The position numbers were made by a program, and so were the translations under genes. A stretch of 64,000 nt of DNA from Scalesia atractyloides (taxonomy: Eukaryota > Streptophyta > Magnoliopsida > Asterales > Asteraceae): positions 45,582,869 to 45,646,868 of the forward strand of contig CAMTDV010000018.1 in assembly GCA_947069175.1 (NCBI GenBank), written 5' to 3'. The notes under the pieces are model-generated. The model searched no databases. It was not told the DNA's origin and saw only the letters and a program-made list of their open reading frames with translations. Positions 22,463-35,404 of the stretch are shown here, piece after piece (the first letter of the stretch is position 1; every line of letters starts with the position of its first letter).

Positions 22463-22721
22463 TTCAGATCTTCGCAAGACAACACAAACACACACCGATA
22501 AGTGTATATCCAATTTAGTTATCATATTCCACACTTAAATGATCACACAATTTATGTCAACCCAACAAGTTAAACAATCAAAAGGAACATTCGATTAAAT
22601 AAATTGTAATGTCTCACAAAATACCAACCAAACATATCAGTTTAATTATAAAATTTCCAAGTTCAAACATAAGTGGAAACAAACAAACTAAAGGAAACAA
22701 AACGGAGATTGGCGAGACGAG

Positions 22722-23363
22722 TTAGTCATCTATGTCTCCATCTCCCAAGTCGCTATCACCGCCGTCTTCCTTTTCAGCGTTTTCAGCTTCAACAGCCGGG
22801 TCCTGTTCCGGCTCTTCTTCCTCCGGATCCTCCTCCGGGTCTTCCTCTGGATCTTCCTCTTCTCTTCTACCGGCTCTGGAGGGGCCGGTGTTGGTGTGGG
22901 TACTGGGATAGCTGGTGCTTGGTTCTGCTGCAGTTCGTGAATCCTCCAACTGGACTCAAGAACTCTGTCTTCGAGCCAGTCAGCCTTCAACTGCTCAGCA
23001 CGAAGGTCCTTAGATAAATGCTTCGAACTCTCTTATTCTCATCTTGCTCTTCCTCGAGCTCTTCAGTTTTACCAGTCAGCTGACGTATCAGCCATCCATG
23101 TGCTTCGATAGTCTCTTGCATTCTCTCCAGCTGTTCCTGTTGTTTCCTTAGCACAGCTCTAAATAGATCGTCGCCCACTCCTGAAGTGTTGACCGGTTTG
23201 ACCGGTACAACGGTGGTTGGACGGGAGACGACTCCCCTCCTAGAACGAGTCTTTTCCTGGCAGCTGAGCGTGTCTCCACGGCACGAGGTGGTGAGGGTTC
23301 GACCATGGGTGCCTTCCCCGGTGCCCTTGATTGTCGAGATCTGTCGGATGATGATGATGACAT
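22722..23363 (-). pseudogene. Upstream ORF before gag in A2 (coiled coil, acidic tail)
   Basis: The minus-strand start at 23363 gives MSSSSSDRSRQSR. A Ser/Arg head (RSAARKR) is followed by a coiled-coil stretch (LRKQQEQLERMQET, LTGKTEELEEEQDE), WLEDRVLESSWRI, a Pro/Thr run, a Glu/Asp/Pro-rich tail and TAA at 22722-22724; about 210 codons with small frame changes near 23180, 22985 and 22862. The A1 copy has the same head and tail. No known domain recognised; no membrane segment. It could be a gag accessory protein or an N-terminal gag extension joined by splicing. Confidence 0.6.
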
Positions 23364-23378
23364 AGCCTGCTGTATATC

Positions 23379-23504
<126 letters not shown>

Positions 23505-23628
23505 ATAGAACAATGGTAGTATAACACATAACAAGATATCACAGTTCGGTGCTAACTAAGTCTAGTGTCGTGTAACAGCTATAGTTTAGGTCTACTTTAA
23601 ATGCAAACCTGGTTCTCTATAGCTAGAG

Positions 23629-23641
23629 GCTCTGATACCAA
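23629..23641 (-). other. Primer-binding site of A2
   Basis: On the minus strand TTGGTATCAGAGCC lies 2-3 nt after the LTR end, the usual PBS complementary to initiator tRNA-Met in plant gypsy elements. Confidence 0.8.
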
Positions 23642-23643
23642 TC

Positions 23644-26281
23644 TGTCACACCCTCAATTTCCACTTGCGGAGTATTACCGCGAGGCGTGTGATCAAACCA
23701 GAATCTCAGACACTAGCAATGTCGAACGACTCTATATGATTTATTTAAACGTTTTCCAAAAACATTTATTGTAAAATGCATAGTCATTTTCAAAATTCTA
23801 AGGTTTCAAAGTTTAGCGGAAGCATTAGAATAAAGTAACGGGCGCCAACATAAACCCCAAAACCAAAATCCCAAAAATAATTGTTAATAAAGACTCGATA
23901 AAAATGCCTTGATCAAATGCAAGTAAGTGCACCTAGCGCTCCTAGCGTCCTGAGAAACATGCAAAGAAACAAGTGTCAACATTAAAGAAGAGTGAGTTCA
24001 CAGGTTTTATAAGTTCACATGTTCAGTTTAAAAGATTGGTTTTCCCCGTTATCCCTAACCCAGGATAACGACATAGATCCATTATTCCTAACCTGGAATA
24101 ATAAAGTTGGTTCGTAAATAAGTTCAATGTTAACATGTAGGTAGCGAGCCTAAAGTTACGTCACGTAAGAGTTCACGATCGAAGCTGACTGTTGTTGCCG
24201 CTGTGTTGCCAGGTCTATCACTGACCATAGTGAAAGTTAGGCCAAATTAATCACCCATTGACCATTCCCGGTCGGCTAGCGCGACTAGCTCGGGTGGGGC
24301 TTGTCGGGCCCAGTAGTACTACTATAATTTCCCCGCTATCTAACCCAATACTAACGATCCGAGAGTTGGTTGAGGACTTCCGTGATAAAGCTACTTAGTG
24401 ACCATAACATACATTAACATTAACTTAGTTACCGAATAGTTAACGGTGTTAATTTCGCATAACGTAAAAGATTGAGTTGTAGAGCGTATACATGTTTCTC
24501 CCCCTGTTGTTCAAAACCGGATAAAATAGGGGCCGTGAACTCACCTTAAATTGGTCAGTTAGATAAACTCAAAAGAGATAAATGATGGAACCGCTAATAG
24601 CGTCCTAACATGTCAACCGATTCAAAGTTAGTGTGTGAGCATACTGACACAAAACTCTACGCATAACTAACACACAGTACGGCACACGTAATAACCAATT
24701 TAAAACTATAATCATGCATGCAAAGTATCACCATACAAAATAACGACCAAATCAACTTGTCATAAACACAGGATAACTCATACAACACTTAGATACACAC
24801 AAACGCAAGTTATCATGTTTTCAACTTGTACACTCATAACTAGGCCGTTTTCGAGAATTTTTATAAAATAGTTCCAACGTTCCAAAAATTCCACTTTTTT
24901 CCAGGAGGTGTCAATTAGACTGTATAATTTTGTGTAAAATTTTCAAATCCTAAATCTTTACCAATTATTTATAAACATTTATATACTAGGCTGTAGTCAG
25001 ATTCATCGCTTTCTGACTGCAGTCCACGAGAAAAATCATTTAAAAATCATCGTTCATCCGATTAACAAAATTCCAGTGGGGGATTTTCGAAAACTTCCGT
25101 CTTCAGTTACTGTACAGATTTCGTGACCTAACCCCATACAGACTATGAGATCCGAATCGATAAACAACCTGCAAATTCTGCAGAATTTACGCAGCTTCAG
25201 CTGCTGCACTAAATGACCATTTAAAAATAGCAAACGACCTTAGAAAAATATGAATCCAGTGCCATTTGAAGCGTTTTTCAAAAATACACGTTTTAGGCTT
25301 CAGAAACTCCACTTTTCAATAAATAATGATCAGGTTATAGCCAACTGAAGTTGGCTGTAAATGTCAATCAGCTTACTGTTTTCGACTTTATCGCATTAGA
25401 ACATGTGTAAACGGCCATGACGCTTAGTTGTATCGATTAACAGCAGGTTAACTTGTCAAATATCATCTAATATATCAATATTCATGCAAACCCTAAGTAT
25501 ATATCATGATCTTTATAGATAAAACGCAGCCTACGATTTTAATACTCAAACATATCGTCACAACCGCAAAGGTTCGCATATTCATCCGAACTAATCATAT
25601 ACCACAACACTTTTTCATAATAATATCATACAAGCACATAATCATGATCAAGACTACACAAAACCTAGTGTGAATCGTAATACAATTAAACCCTAACCTT
25701 GAAACGATGACAATTAGCGAACCGGGACAAGCTTGGAATCGATCCGAGGGATGTGGGATGCTTTCGCGACCGAGAGGGGGGGGCTGCTGCCGTCGCACAC
25801 CTCTAGGGGAGTAGGTTTTAGGGTTTGCTAGTTTTTTTGAATACCCCATGCATACATACGTATACATATGGGGCAAGGGGCGGTTTGGGCTTGTCCTTGC
25901 GCCGCAAGGGAGGGGTGGCAGGTTGGAGTTGGGTTCGCAAGGGGGTGTGGGTGGCGGGTTGGGTTTGCTTGGTCGCGAAGTCGAAACGTTTCACAAGCTT
26001 GGTTTGGTTCGGCTTATAAATAGAATTTACTAACCGATCATTATAATCTAATAAATAACTACACATAATACGAATCGACAATTATTCATAAGCGTCTAAT
26101 AACATGTAGCGCGAAATTTAGATACAACCCGTTAGAATTTCCAAACATTGTGTATTCCCTAAATACTAAAGTTAACGTAGTTATTGCGAGCACGTAATTT
26201 AATTCTCTGAATTAAATCAGCGTAGGAATGAATAACAATAAAGTAGCACGTTTAAGATACCTGAAAAGCCGGGATGTCACA
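23644..26281 (-). mobile_element. 5' LTR of A2 (family A)
   Basis: Pairs with 15054-17693 along its whole length. The minus-strand end ...GAGGGTGTGACA abuts the PBS. Contains AAACCCTAAAACC near 25815-25830 as in A1's leader. No genes inside. Confidence 0.95.
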
Positions 26282-26286
26282 TGATA
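26282..26286 (+). repeat. Target duplication TGATA (right) of A2
   Basis: Identical to 15049-15053. Confidence 0.95.
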
Positions 26287-27978
26287 CTCCTAAATCGACA
26301 CCAAAAGCTCCAAAGACAAAGATATTTGGTGATATTCCAAATGTGCCGGTGGATCTTCAATATCTAGATGATTTCTTTCCTGAATCAGACTTTGATGTTC
26401 TTGAAAAGCGTGTCAAGATATTAGAAGAGAAAGTTCAAAAGAATGAAGAAGAAAAGGCCGAGCTAATCAAGAAAGTTAATCGAAGTTCGGTTGAAAAAGA
26501 AATGATGGAAGATAATATCAAGATTTTAGAAAGCGATCGTGAATTCTTCAAGGCATTGATCAAAAGCTTACAAGATGCGAACGATAAGCTACAGACAGAG
26601 ATTTCTGAGCTGAAAACAATACAAGCCCTAAATGATAGAAGATTTACAAGAATGCAGAAAGTGTTGTCTAACAGTCTTGGAATTGACTTTATTGCTGAAT
26701 ACAATCGGTTGGATAGGCAAGAAGCGAGAGAAAGAGCTGAAAAAGAACTTGTAGAAAGTGGCAAAGGCAAAGGTGTTGAAGGTGATGCACCAAAATCTTC
26801 TGAAGCTACTGAAAAGCATGGTTGAGTAAAATGTTGAGAAAGCTTCGGAGTCCGAGATTTCTAAGGTTGACGAATTTGTCAAGCCTTCTGATACTGTAAC
26901 TGAAGATAAGTACGACGATGAAGCAGAATATGAGGAAAAGATGATGAACCACCAACTGATGATCCTAAAGGGGATTCTGACCATGATGGAGGAAATGATG
27001 ATGATCCTAGTGGTACAGGGATAAAGGTGGTTGATGCAACAGTTAATGAAAGTTTTGACTTCTCTAGTCTTCTAAACAATGAAGCGAATGTTATGGATGA
27101 TTAGAATCAGGAGAGTCAGGGCAAACAGGGCCAACTGATGATATTGATATGTCTAACGCTATTACTACTGCACAGCTTGTTACTATAGTTCCGATGAAGC
27201 CGTTGATACTTATGCTTGAACATAATGTTGAAGAAGGTGAGTTCGTGCACAACTATTCCAAAGAGGATTTAGCAAAGTTGATCGACATTGATGCAGAATC
27301 ACTTGACTTTGATTTCGAAGAGCATGTTCTGAACGTGAATACATTTGAGCCTAATGAGTATCACTATCAACGAAGATACGAGGCAGATGAGTATAACAGA
27401 GTTATAGTGGAAGATTGGTCTTCTGATAAAGAAAAGGATGAAGCTGAGAAGTACGTTTTTCCTAACACATATTGTTTCCCAACTTTTGAGGAAATGTACA
27501 AGCAGCTGAATGAGGATATGTTGAAAGAAAAAAATCGAAGAATCGATACGTGATGGAAAAGTTCCGAAGCCAATGACTAAGGAAGAGATCGCTCAAGCTA
27601 AGAAATCCTTGTTTAAAGAGATGCCTCGTGAAATAAAGTTTCGACGACCTCTAGCATTCTTTACCAAAGACAAAGATGTGTCATTAGGTGGTATTTTGAG
27701 CTGGGGGTGGTTCAAAGAGCTGAATGTGTATGTCATTAAACGAGAATTTGGAGTTCAATACTTCAAATATCTAGCTATTTCAAGACATTACCTTACTGGG
27801 ATGTTGAGGAGCTTGTTTAGACGAGGAATGTAACGTACCATATGAAGTTCATTGATCAATTACTGTGGAAAATGATCAAGTTTGAACCTACAAAGGGATT
27901 TAGATATTGGAAGCCTTTCATCCCAGGACGTCGTATCAAAACAAACAAGAAGACTTGGGAGAAAGATATTACATTGAT
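26287..27978 (+). pseudogene. Extra ORF downstream of copia pol, second part
   Basis: Continues the frame of 14711-15053 in phase across A2. After a short Pro/Lys stretch a long coiled coil runs from about 26390 to 26640 (LEKRVKILEEKV, ESDREFFKALIKSL, TEISELKTIQ). An acidic, Glu/Ser-rich part follows, broken by stops at 26823 and about 27102, then a C-terminal part (27149-27553, 27573-27833, 27842-27978) with RPLAFFTKDKD, YLAISRHYL and FRYWKPFIPGRR. Cut at 27978 by element E. Whole length before decay would be about 1000 codons. No transmembrane helix or fusion peptide seen. Function unknown. Confidence 0.5.
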
Positions 27979-29778
27979 TGATATATGTAAAAATACACAT
28001 ACTTTGTCATTTTATCCCCGTTTTACGCTTTTTTGGCTATAAAACCGAATTTTTGGCGCTTAATCATTTATGTTTTGGTTTACAGGCCTTAAACAACGTA
28101 CCGAACAAGAAAATGAAGAAAAAATGGATTTTCCAGCTGAATCGGAAAAGATACAAGGATTCTGTTAAGTTCAGCACTATTGGCATGGCAGTGCCAATCT
28201 TGATTCTGCGGCGCACTCTCGGACATGCACGGTAGTGCCGACCTTGATTCTGCAGCGCACTCTCGTACATGCACGGTCGTGCCACCTTTGGCACGGCAGT
28301 ACCGACCTTCGGCACGGTCGTGCCAACTTTGGCACGGCAGTGCCAATTTTGAAATATCTGCATAGATCTGCTGACGTTACAAGATCTCATGAAATATTTT
28401 ACGGCCGTGCACTTTATTGACACGGCCGTACGATTGAAAAAGTTACAAAAAACAGCAGATGGCATTCTGGTCAAGATCTGGAACTTTTGGGAGCATCTCA
28501 GGCCACTTTCTGGGCTCCGGAGACACCGTCTTTTGCTCAGAATCAAGTCCCCATAGTGCCGAGAAGCTCCGTTACCATCCGGGTCTTCAGTCTCTTGCTT
28601 GTTTATGGTTTGATTCTTGAATCTTTCCATGTTTTTTATTATGTTCAAGCCTTTGGTTGATGTATTATGTATTATTGTAGCTTAAGGGCAAAAACACTAG
28701 TATTCCTTGCTTCATAAACAACCATTAGTATGTTAATCATGTTTGTAATGACACATAACAACTTTTTATGTTAATCCTTGACGATTGTTTTGTAACCTTG
28801 TTGTTGATATTGGATTCTTGATTATAGTTAATTGTCTTGGATGATTAGTACATGGTTAGTTAGGATATTTGAAAGAAGAAGCTTAATTAATCTTGTATTA
28901 GTAAACTTTAGCTTTGTTAACATGTTTACCCCATGAGACTAGAAATGGGTATTGGGTTAATAAGAGGTAATTAATATTAATCAAGAGTGTTTTCCATCAC
29001 GTAAGGGCCTTAGCGGGTTAGATGGTGTCGTTATGAATTCTTAACATAAAGCATAAGCTTAGTTAGTGGTTTCGCCCAAAATTGCTTTCTTAGTGAACTT
29101 ATGCTTAAGATTCGTAAAATGAACTTGGTTGTGGTTTAATCTAGTTTATGCTTGTCTCGTTGGTTGCATTGTGTTTATCGGTGTCTCTTTCCTTGATTAA
29201 GTGAGGTTAGAAAACTCTAAACGGATGACTAACTTATCTTTAGGGGATTTTCATAGACATTTATCAATAGCATTAAAGAACAATTTTAGGTGGTTAAAGC
29301 GTGTTTATCGTTTTAACTTTCCGAAGAGTTGTCATGTTAGGATTCTCGAAAGAGATACTAATTGTCTTTGAAAAATGGAAAATTGACGGAGTGACTTAGT
29401 GGCATATCCGACTTAATTAACATATTCCGGTTGTTATAAAGCAAGGCTATATTTATATTTTTCATATTTGGAGCCTATTATTTTTACAAAAAGAAAAAGA
29501 AACAAAAATCTTATCTTTTAGTCATTTACTAGTTTAAACACTTAATCAACCTATCTTTTCAACCAGTAGAATAATGACAAAGGTTTAGTACTTTTGCTTT
29601 CGCCCGCATCCATGGATCGATACTTGGTTCTTACCGATACTTTACTATATATATAACGGGGTACACCTGCCCTTTCGTGTGTGTTTTAATCTTTAAGTAT
29701 AAATCTTTTTTTTATAAATTTAAAACCGAATCGTGTGTAAAATTCATTGTAAAAATATGTATATACAGGCACACGTCA
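27979..29778 (+). mobile_element. 5' LTR of E (1.8 kb)
   Basis: TGATATATG... to ...CACACGTCA. Matches the 3' LTR and the solo LTR at 56260-58116. Candidate TATA run at 29646-29656, about 130 bp before the end. The palindrome array is listed separately. Confidence 0.9.
28183..28437. repeat. Palindrome array (GCACGGCCGTGC-like), 5' LTR of E
   Basis: About eight imperfect copies of the self-complementary GGCACGGCCGTGCC, such as GGCACGGTCGTGCC and GGCACGGCAGTGCC, separated by short TTTGG-type spacers and a repeated CTTGATTCTGC...GCACTCTCG segment. Confidence 0.85.
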
Positions 29779-29784
29779 AGTTTT

Positions 29785-29802
29785 TGGCGCCGTTGCCGGG
29801 GA
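29785..29802 (+). other. Primer-binding site of E (Athila type)
   Basis: TGGCGCCGTTGCCGGGGA, 6 nt after the LTR, the PBS known from Athila/Tat elements and complementary to tRNA-Asp. Confidence 0.85.
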
Positions 29803-30668
29803 TGTGGCAAGCTTTAGGAACGATCCGAGTCGATATTTTACCGGTGTATATATTTGTGAATAGTGGTAAATATTTTTACTTGATTGTTTACTCATTCTTT
29901 TGTGTTTATATATTTTTATTTACTCGTATATAAGTTTATTAGATTTTTATTCCATTTATTTGTTCGAATTCTAACTAATAATTCATTTGTCTCTTAAATT
30001 TTCGAGGACGGAAAATTAATTTTTATATTACCGATTCGAGTATTTTCACTAGTTTAGATTTATATAAAATTTTGGGCCTAGTTCTGAATTTTGAAAATTC
30101 TTCCAGCCCCAAAATAGAAAAATGTTGTTTATTACAACAAAAAAAATAAAAATAAATCAAAATTGTCGGGCCGGTTGATTCGGCGGTGGAGATAATCGAA
30201 CTCCACGCCCCGCACGCGTAACAAGTGTGGGGGAGGGAGCCTAGCTATCGACTCATTGAAAAAACTTAGCACGCGTGTTTAGCACGCTTGGGGGTAAATT
30301 TGTAAATATTATATATATTTTTATTTCTTTGGTTTTACTAATTGTTTCAATATTTGTAAGTTTTTATAGTTGTGATTCGAGCCTTGTAGAGTTTTGGCGT
30401 TGATATGGTCCACAAAAAAGTAAAATCTTATAAAAATGACGATTTTTGATGAAAAAATCAAGTTTGGAGGATTCTGCAGCATCTGTCTGCAGAGACACAG
30501 GTATTGCACGGCCGTGCACTTCACTTGTTCGAGAACTAGTGTGCAACCCAATGCATTTTTTGAGTTGCACGTCCGTGCATGTTATGTGCACGGCCGTGTA
30601 AGTCATGATTGCACGCCCATGCAAACAAAAAAAAATAGCAAAAAAATGTAAAAAAACAAAAACAAACA

Positions 30669-30711
<43 letters not shown>

Positions 30712-32729
30712 AAAGTAAAAACCGTATAGTGCACAACCGTTCTCTCTTTTCTCTCCTCCAACAAATCACCGTTTTTTTGTAACAAATCATCACAAAGCAC
30801 ACCAAAGGTATCAATCGTTTCTTACTTCTTTTATTTTTGTTTTATTTTTCATATTTCATCTCGTCTTTTATCTTATTAGTATTTTTCTTTAAGAAATTTG
30901 AGGGTTTCTTTATAAATCCAAACTAAAACCCTAATTCTTCATAGTTTTGTATAAACCTTGTGCTTTAATCGTGTCGAGAGCATGCGGTTCGCCATTGCAG
31001 CTCGTGTCTATCTTTTATTTTCATGGTTTGTTATGTTTTATTTGGGGTTATCATTTTGTGTATATTTTTTTAGAACCCCCCGGATATGTTTTCCTCAAAA
31101 AAAAACAAAAAAAATACTACCTTTTTTCTATTTTATTTTCTTTTTAGCTAATAGATAGGATGGTTATTTTTATCATTATCTTTTATATGTTTTATTTTGC
31201 CATCAGTTTGTTGCCGTGGTTTTTATTATTGTGACATTCATGCAGGTACTAGATATACACTGGGCGAGATAAACAGAACTAAGTCGGCAGTTCATTCCTT
31301 CATCTTCATCACTGTTCAGGGAAGTGTTATTCTCCTTTTTCTCTATTTTTGGGTGTCGCATTGGGTACAATGTGAAGTTCAAGTGTGGGGAGGGGGTTTA
31401 ACATTGTGACTTTGTTTGTCCCTTAAAAAAACCTCGCGATATTAGTACTATAATATAAAATAAACACTTATAAAAAAAACTTTCAATCAAATAAACCGAT
31501 CGGTTGTTGTTTTGGAAAGCATCAGATTTGATAAAGAACCAACAAGCCTAATAAATTCCGAAAAAGATAATTAAAAAACGTGACAAACAAAGAAAGACTT
31601 GCATGTTAATTTTCACACTTTTACCCATTACCTCCGTTATGTGAGGATGTTCTTGAGCCTAAGATTAGTTATATGTTTGTTCATTTCGGATTAGGAATGA
31701 GCCGGATGTCTCGTGTAGTTTATAACTTGTCACTAGCATACTTGTCGAGACCATAAACACGTGCGATTGTGTAAAAATGATAGAGGCACTTAGAGAACCT
31801 TTTGTTTCTAGCAATTTTCTTTCATTTGTTTTCCCTAAACCTTATGTCATCCACTAGGATTAACCACTTGAGCCTTATCCTGTGTTCTTCTTTCTTTTAC
31901 CTAACCAATTAACCCACTTAGCCAAATTTAGCCTTTTTTTATTTTTGAACCTTAGTGTTAAGAATCGGTTAAAGTTACCGCATAACTACCGTTCTTTGTT
32001 GTACAAAAGCATTAAAGTAAAAAAAACAAAAACAAAAAAAACAAAAAACAAAACAAAAAAAACAAAACAAAACAAAAAACAAAAAGAAAAAGAAAATACG
32101 ACACCCTAAAATAGGGTGAAGATTGCAAGATTCGAGCAATTTTGATTGCTAAAAGAGAAGAATATCGTCGACCTGCTCGAAAACTCACATGCTGTCTTTT
32201 TAAAGCGTTATTTATGTATAGTTTTTGTTTATTTTACGCTAGTTAAATGCATCTACCGAGTTTTAACCATTTAGTCACTTTTAAATGTCCATCCACACCT
32301 TTCACCCTAGCCTATCGTTACAACCCGTAAAGACCTCTTAATTTACACTTTTTCACGTGTTACTTGGTGGAGATTAGATCTTTTGACAAGCTTATGATAT
32401 TACATGATTCATTGTCTAGGCGTCGAGTGTTTACACATTCACATTTTATGTATGTTTCACAAATATAGCCGAGTGTGTGTGAACAATGTGAGATGTGTGA
32501 GGATTTACATGCTAAGTCAATCGAATGCGGAATCATGGCTTTTTGGTTATCTTTACATATATTTGCACGCGCTTGTTTGGTTTAGGTTCTTTGACGATGT
32601 CTTTTGAACAAACCGGTTAACCATTATGTATGTGTATTTGTCATGTAGATTCTAAATTACTTAATCTCGTTAGAAATTCTTTTTCCTTCTATTCTTATTT
32701 TTAGTTTGCTTGAGGACAAGCAAAGTTCA
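29803..32729 (+). other. Internal region of E, no genes
   Basis: AT-rich, with no gag, protease, RT or integrase motifs in any frame. Contains more GCACGGCCGTGC-like palindromes at about 30506-30620, a (TA)n run at 30673-30709, A-rich runs near 32020-32095, and GTGTGGGGAGGGGG near 31383, like the terminal polypurine tract. Probably non-coding sequence kept for packaging. Confidence 0.7.
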
Positions 32730-32742
32730 AGTGTGGGAGGTT
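32730..32742 (+). other. Polypurine tract of E
   Basis: AGTGTGGGAGGTT directly before the 3' LTR TGATATACG. Confidence 0.7.
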
Positions 32743-34392
32743 TGATATACGTAAAATACACATACTTTTGTCCCCCATTTTATCCCTGTGTTACGCTTTT
32801 TTTGGCTATAAAACCAAATTTTTGGCGCTTAATCATTTATGTTTTGTTTTACAGGCCTTAAACAACGTACCGGACAAGAAAATGAAGAAAAAATGGATTT
32901 TCCGGCTGAATCGGCAAACATACGAGGATTCTGTTAAGTTCAGCACCATTGGCATGGCAGTGCCACCATTGGCACGGCAGTGCCACCATTGGCACGGCCG
33001 TGCCAACTTTGGCATGGCAGTGCCGATCTTGATTCTGCGGTACACTCTCGGACATGCACCGCAGTGCCACCTTTGGCAAGGCAGTGCCGACCTTGATTCT
33101 GCAGCGCACTCTCGTACATGCACGGCTGTGCCACCTTTGGCACGACAGTGCCAATTTTGAAATATCTGCCCAGATCTGCTGACGTCACAAGATCTCATGA
33201 ACAGTGTACGACCGTGCACTTTATTGGCACGGCCGTGCCGATTGAAAAAGTTATAAAAAACAGCAGATGGCATTCTGGTCAAGATCTGGAACTTTTGGGA
33301 GCATCTAAGGCCACTTTCTGGGCTCCGGAGACCCCGTCTTTTGCTCGGAATCAAGCCCCCATAGTGCCGAGAAGCTCCATTACCATCCGGGTCTTCAATC
33401 TCTTGCTTGTTTATGGTTTGATTCTTGAATCTTTCCATGTTTTTGATTATGTTCAAGCATTTGGTTGATGTATTATCTATTATTGTAGCTTAAGGGCAAA
33501 AACACTAGTATTCCTTGCTTCATAAGCAACCATTAGTATGTTAATCATGTTTGTAATGACACTTAACAACTTTTTATGTTGATCCTTGATGATTGTTTTA
33601 CAACCTTGTTATTGATATTGGATTCTTGATTATAGTTAATTGTCTTGGATGATTAGTACATGGTTAGTTAGGATATTTGAATAAGAAGCTTAATTAATTT
33701 TGTATTAGTAAACTTTATCTTTGTTAAAATGTTTACCCCATGAGACTAGAAATGGGTATTGGGTTAATAAGAGCTAATTAATATTAATCAAGAGTGTTTT
33801 CCGTCACGTAAGGGCCTTAGCGGGTTAGATGGTGTCGTTATGAATCTTAACATAAAGCATAAGCTTAGTTTGTAGTTTCGGCCAAAATTTCTTTCTTAGT
33901 GAATTTATGCTTAAGATTCGTAAAATGAACTTGATTGTGGTTTAATCTAGTTTATGCTTGTATCGGTGGTTGCATTGTGTTTATCGGTGTCTCTTTCCTT
34001 GATTAAGTGAGGTTTGAAAATTCTTAACGGATGACTAAGTTATCTTTAGGGGATTTTCATAGACATTTATCAATAGGGCGTTAAAGAACAATTTTGGTGG
34101 TTAAAGTGTGTTTATCGTTTTAACTTTCCGAAGAGTTGTCATATTAGGATTCCCGAAAGGGATACTAATTGTCTTTGAAAAATGGAAAGACTTAGTGGTA
34201 TATCCGACTTAATTAACATATTCAGGTTGTTCATAAAGCAAGGCTATATTTATATTTTTCATAATTGGAGTCTATTATTTTTACAAAAAGAAAAAGAAAC
34301 AAAAATGTTATCTTTTAGTCATTTACTAGTTTAAACACTTAATCAACCTATCTTTTCTACCGGAAGAATAATGACAAAGGTTTAGTACTTTT
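32743..34392 (+). mobile_element. 3' LTR of E, truncated by about 150 bp
   Basis: Matches the 5' LTR from TGATATACG up to GTACTTTT at about 34392, where minus-strand copia gag sequence begins abruptly. Confidence 0.9.
32942..33243. repeat. Palindrome array, 3' LTR of E
   Basis: About ten copies of GGCACGGCCGTGCC-like palindromes, more regular and more numerous than in the 5' LTR. Confidence 0.85.
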
Positions 34393-35404
34393 CACTTGAT
34401 TCAACTGAAGCTTCTGTTGTTGGCTCAGATTCTGCTGTTGCTAGTTCTGATTCAACCGTTTCAGATGACTCCTCACTAGATTCAACAGATTCAACTAATT
34501 CTAAGGTTACACAATTAGTTGTTTCTGAAGTATCACATGGAGAGTCAGATGAATTAGTTGATTCAGATTGTTTGCTAGATTCAAATTCTTTGATGAACTT
34601 AGCCAGATCGTTCATCATAGCAAACTAAAAATTGTTTGATTTAATTTGAGACTCTTCCTTTTGATTTTGTAATTCATATGGTTTTTGAGAAATTGTTGAT
34701 TCAATATTATTTAACACTTAGAATTGTTTATCCGCATCAACATTTTTCTCAAAACTTAGAGTCTCAGCCTGCTTGGAAACATCAGCAGGTTTTACAAACG
34801 TTTCATTAAAAGCCTATTTGTTTAACTTGATTTCAGATTTATCGGGCCTTGTAACTTTGACTTTCTTAGGCTTAAAGGGCTCAACCTTCCTATCCACGGG
34901 CTTCCCATATTCCATATCATGCATATTGTCTATCTCCTCTTCAGTCATGGGAATTGAGGAGTAATTGTGATTGTATGGTGGAGGTATGCATACAAATCCC
35001 AATCCTTTATTCATCACTTCCTTTTTGCTGTATTTTAACTGTTGATTAATCATTTTCTCAACTTTCTCACTAGACACGTCAAATTTTTTGAAATTAAACT
35101 CTGTGTTTTCAGAAGTTGATTTTAAATTATCGAGTTCAACAGTTAGTTTTTTCGGAAAGTTCCTTAAAGTGGAGATATCTACATCGTGCCTCACTCAGAT
35201 TGCTTTGCAACTTACGGATATCAACTTCTACGCCTCTACCATATCATTGTACCCATTTAATTTCTTTTTAGTTTCATAATTATTAGATTTTGAAAATCTA
35301 AGTTGCATAACAAGCGAGTCTGCCTGCTCTTTGTACCCACTAACTTTTTCCCTACATGCAGGAGTACAACAAATGTTATCTACACATACCTCACTAGATG
35401 ACAT
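34393..35404 (-). pseudogene. Copia (Sirevirus-like) gag-region fragment of element F
   Basis: The minus-strand ATG at about 35404 gives MSSSEVCVDN, then a Cys-rich CCTPACREKVSGYK and coiled-coil-like sequence. After a stop near 35224 it goes on through LRNFPKKLTVELDNL, VPPPYNHNYS-type wording (IPPPYNHNYS) and FKPKKVKVTRPDK. A stop near 34814 and a very Ser/Glu-rich tail follow, cut at about 34392. The wording matches the region between gag and protease of Asteraceae copia polyproteins. Protease to RNase H are missing. Confidence 0.6.

Larger units (their letters stand above)
27979..34392 (+). mobile_element. Non-autonomous LTR element E, 3' LTR truncated
   Basis: Two related LTRs (27979-29778 and 32743-34392) flank 3 kb with no gag or pol. 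The PBS and the 3' end (GCTTGAGGACAAGCAAAGTTCAAGTGTGGGAGG) are typical of Athila/Tat-type gypsy elements. A large retrotransposon derivative that would need enzymes from an autonomous partner. It interrupts the copia extra ORF; the right side is deleted, so no target duplication can be checked. Confidence 0.8.

Noticed and set aside
22560..22680. Second intron between the upstream ORF and gag of A2
   Set aside because: A1 lacks about 100 bp here, but the edges fall in short similar sequences (TTTCCTTTAG-like) and do not follow GT-AG, so a repeat-mediated deletion or duplication fits better.
28183..28437. CRISPR-like array
   Set aside because: Irregular spacing, palindromic units and similar spacers inside an LTR of a plant element.
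32833..33456. 207-codon minus-strand ORF in LTR E
   Set aside because: It crosses the palindrome array, which is open in several frames on both strands; the counterpart in other LTR copies is not conserved as protein.
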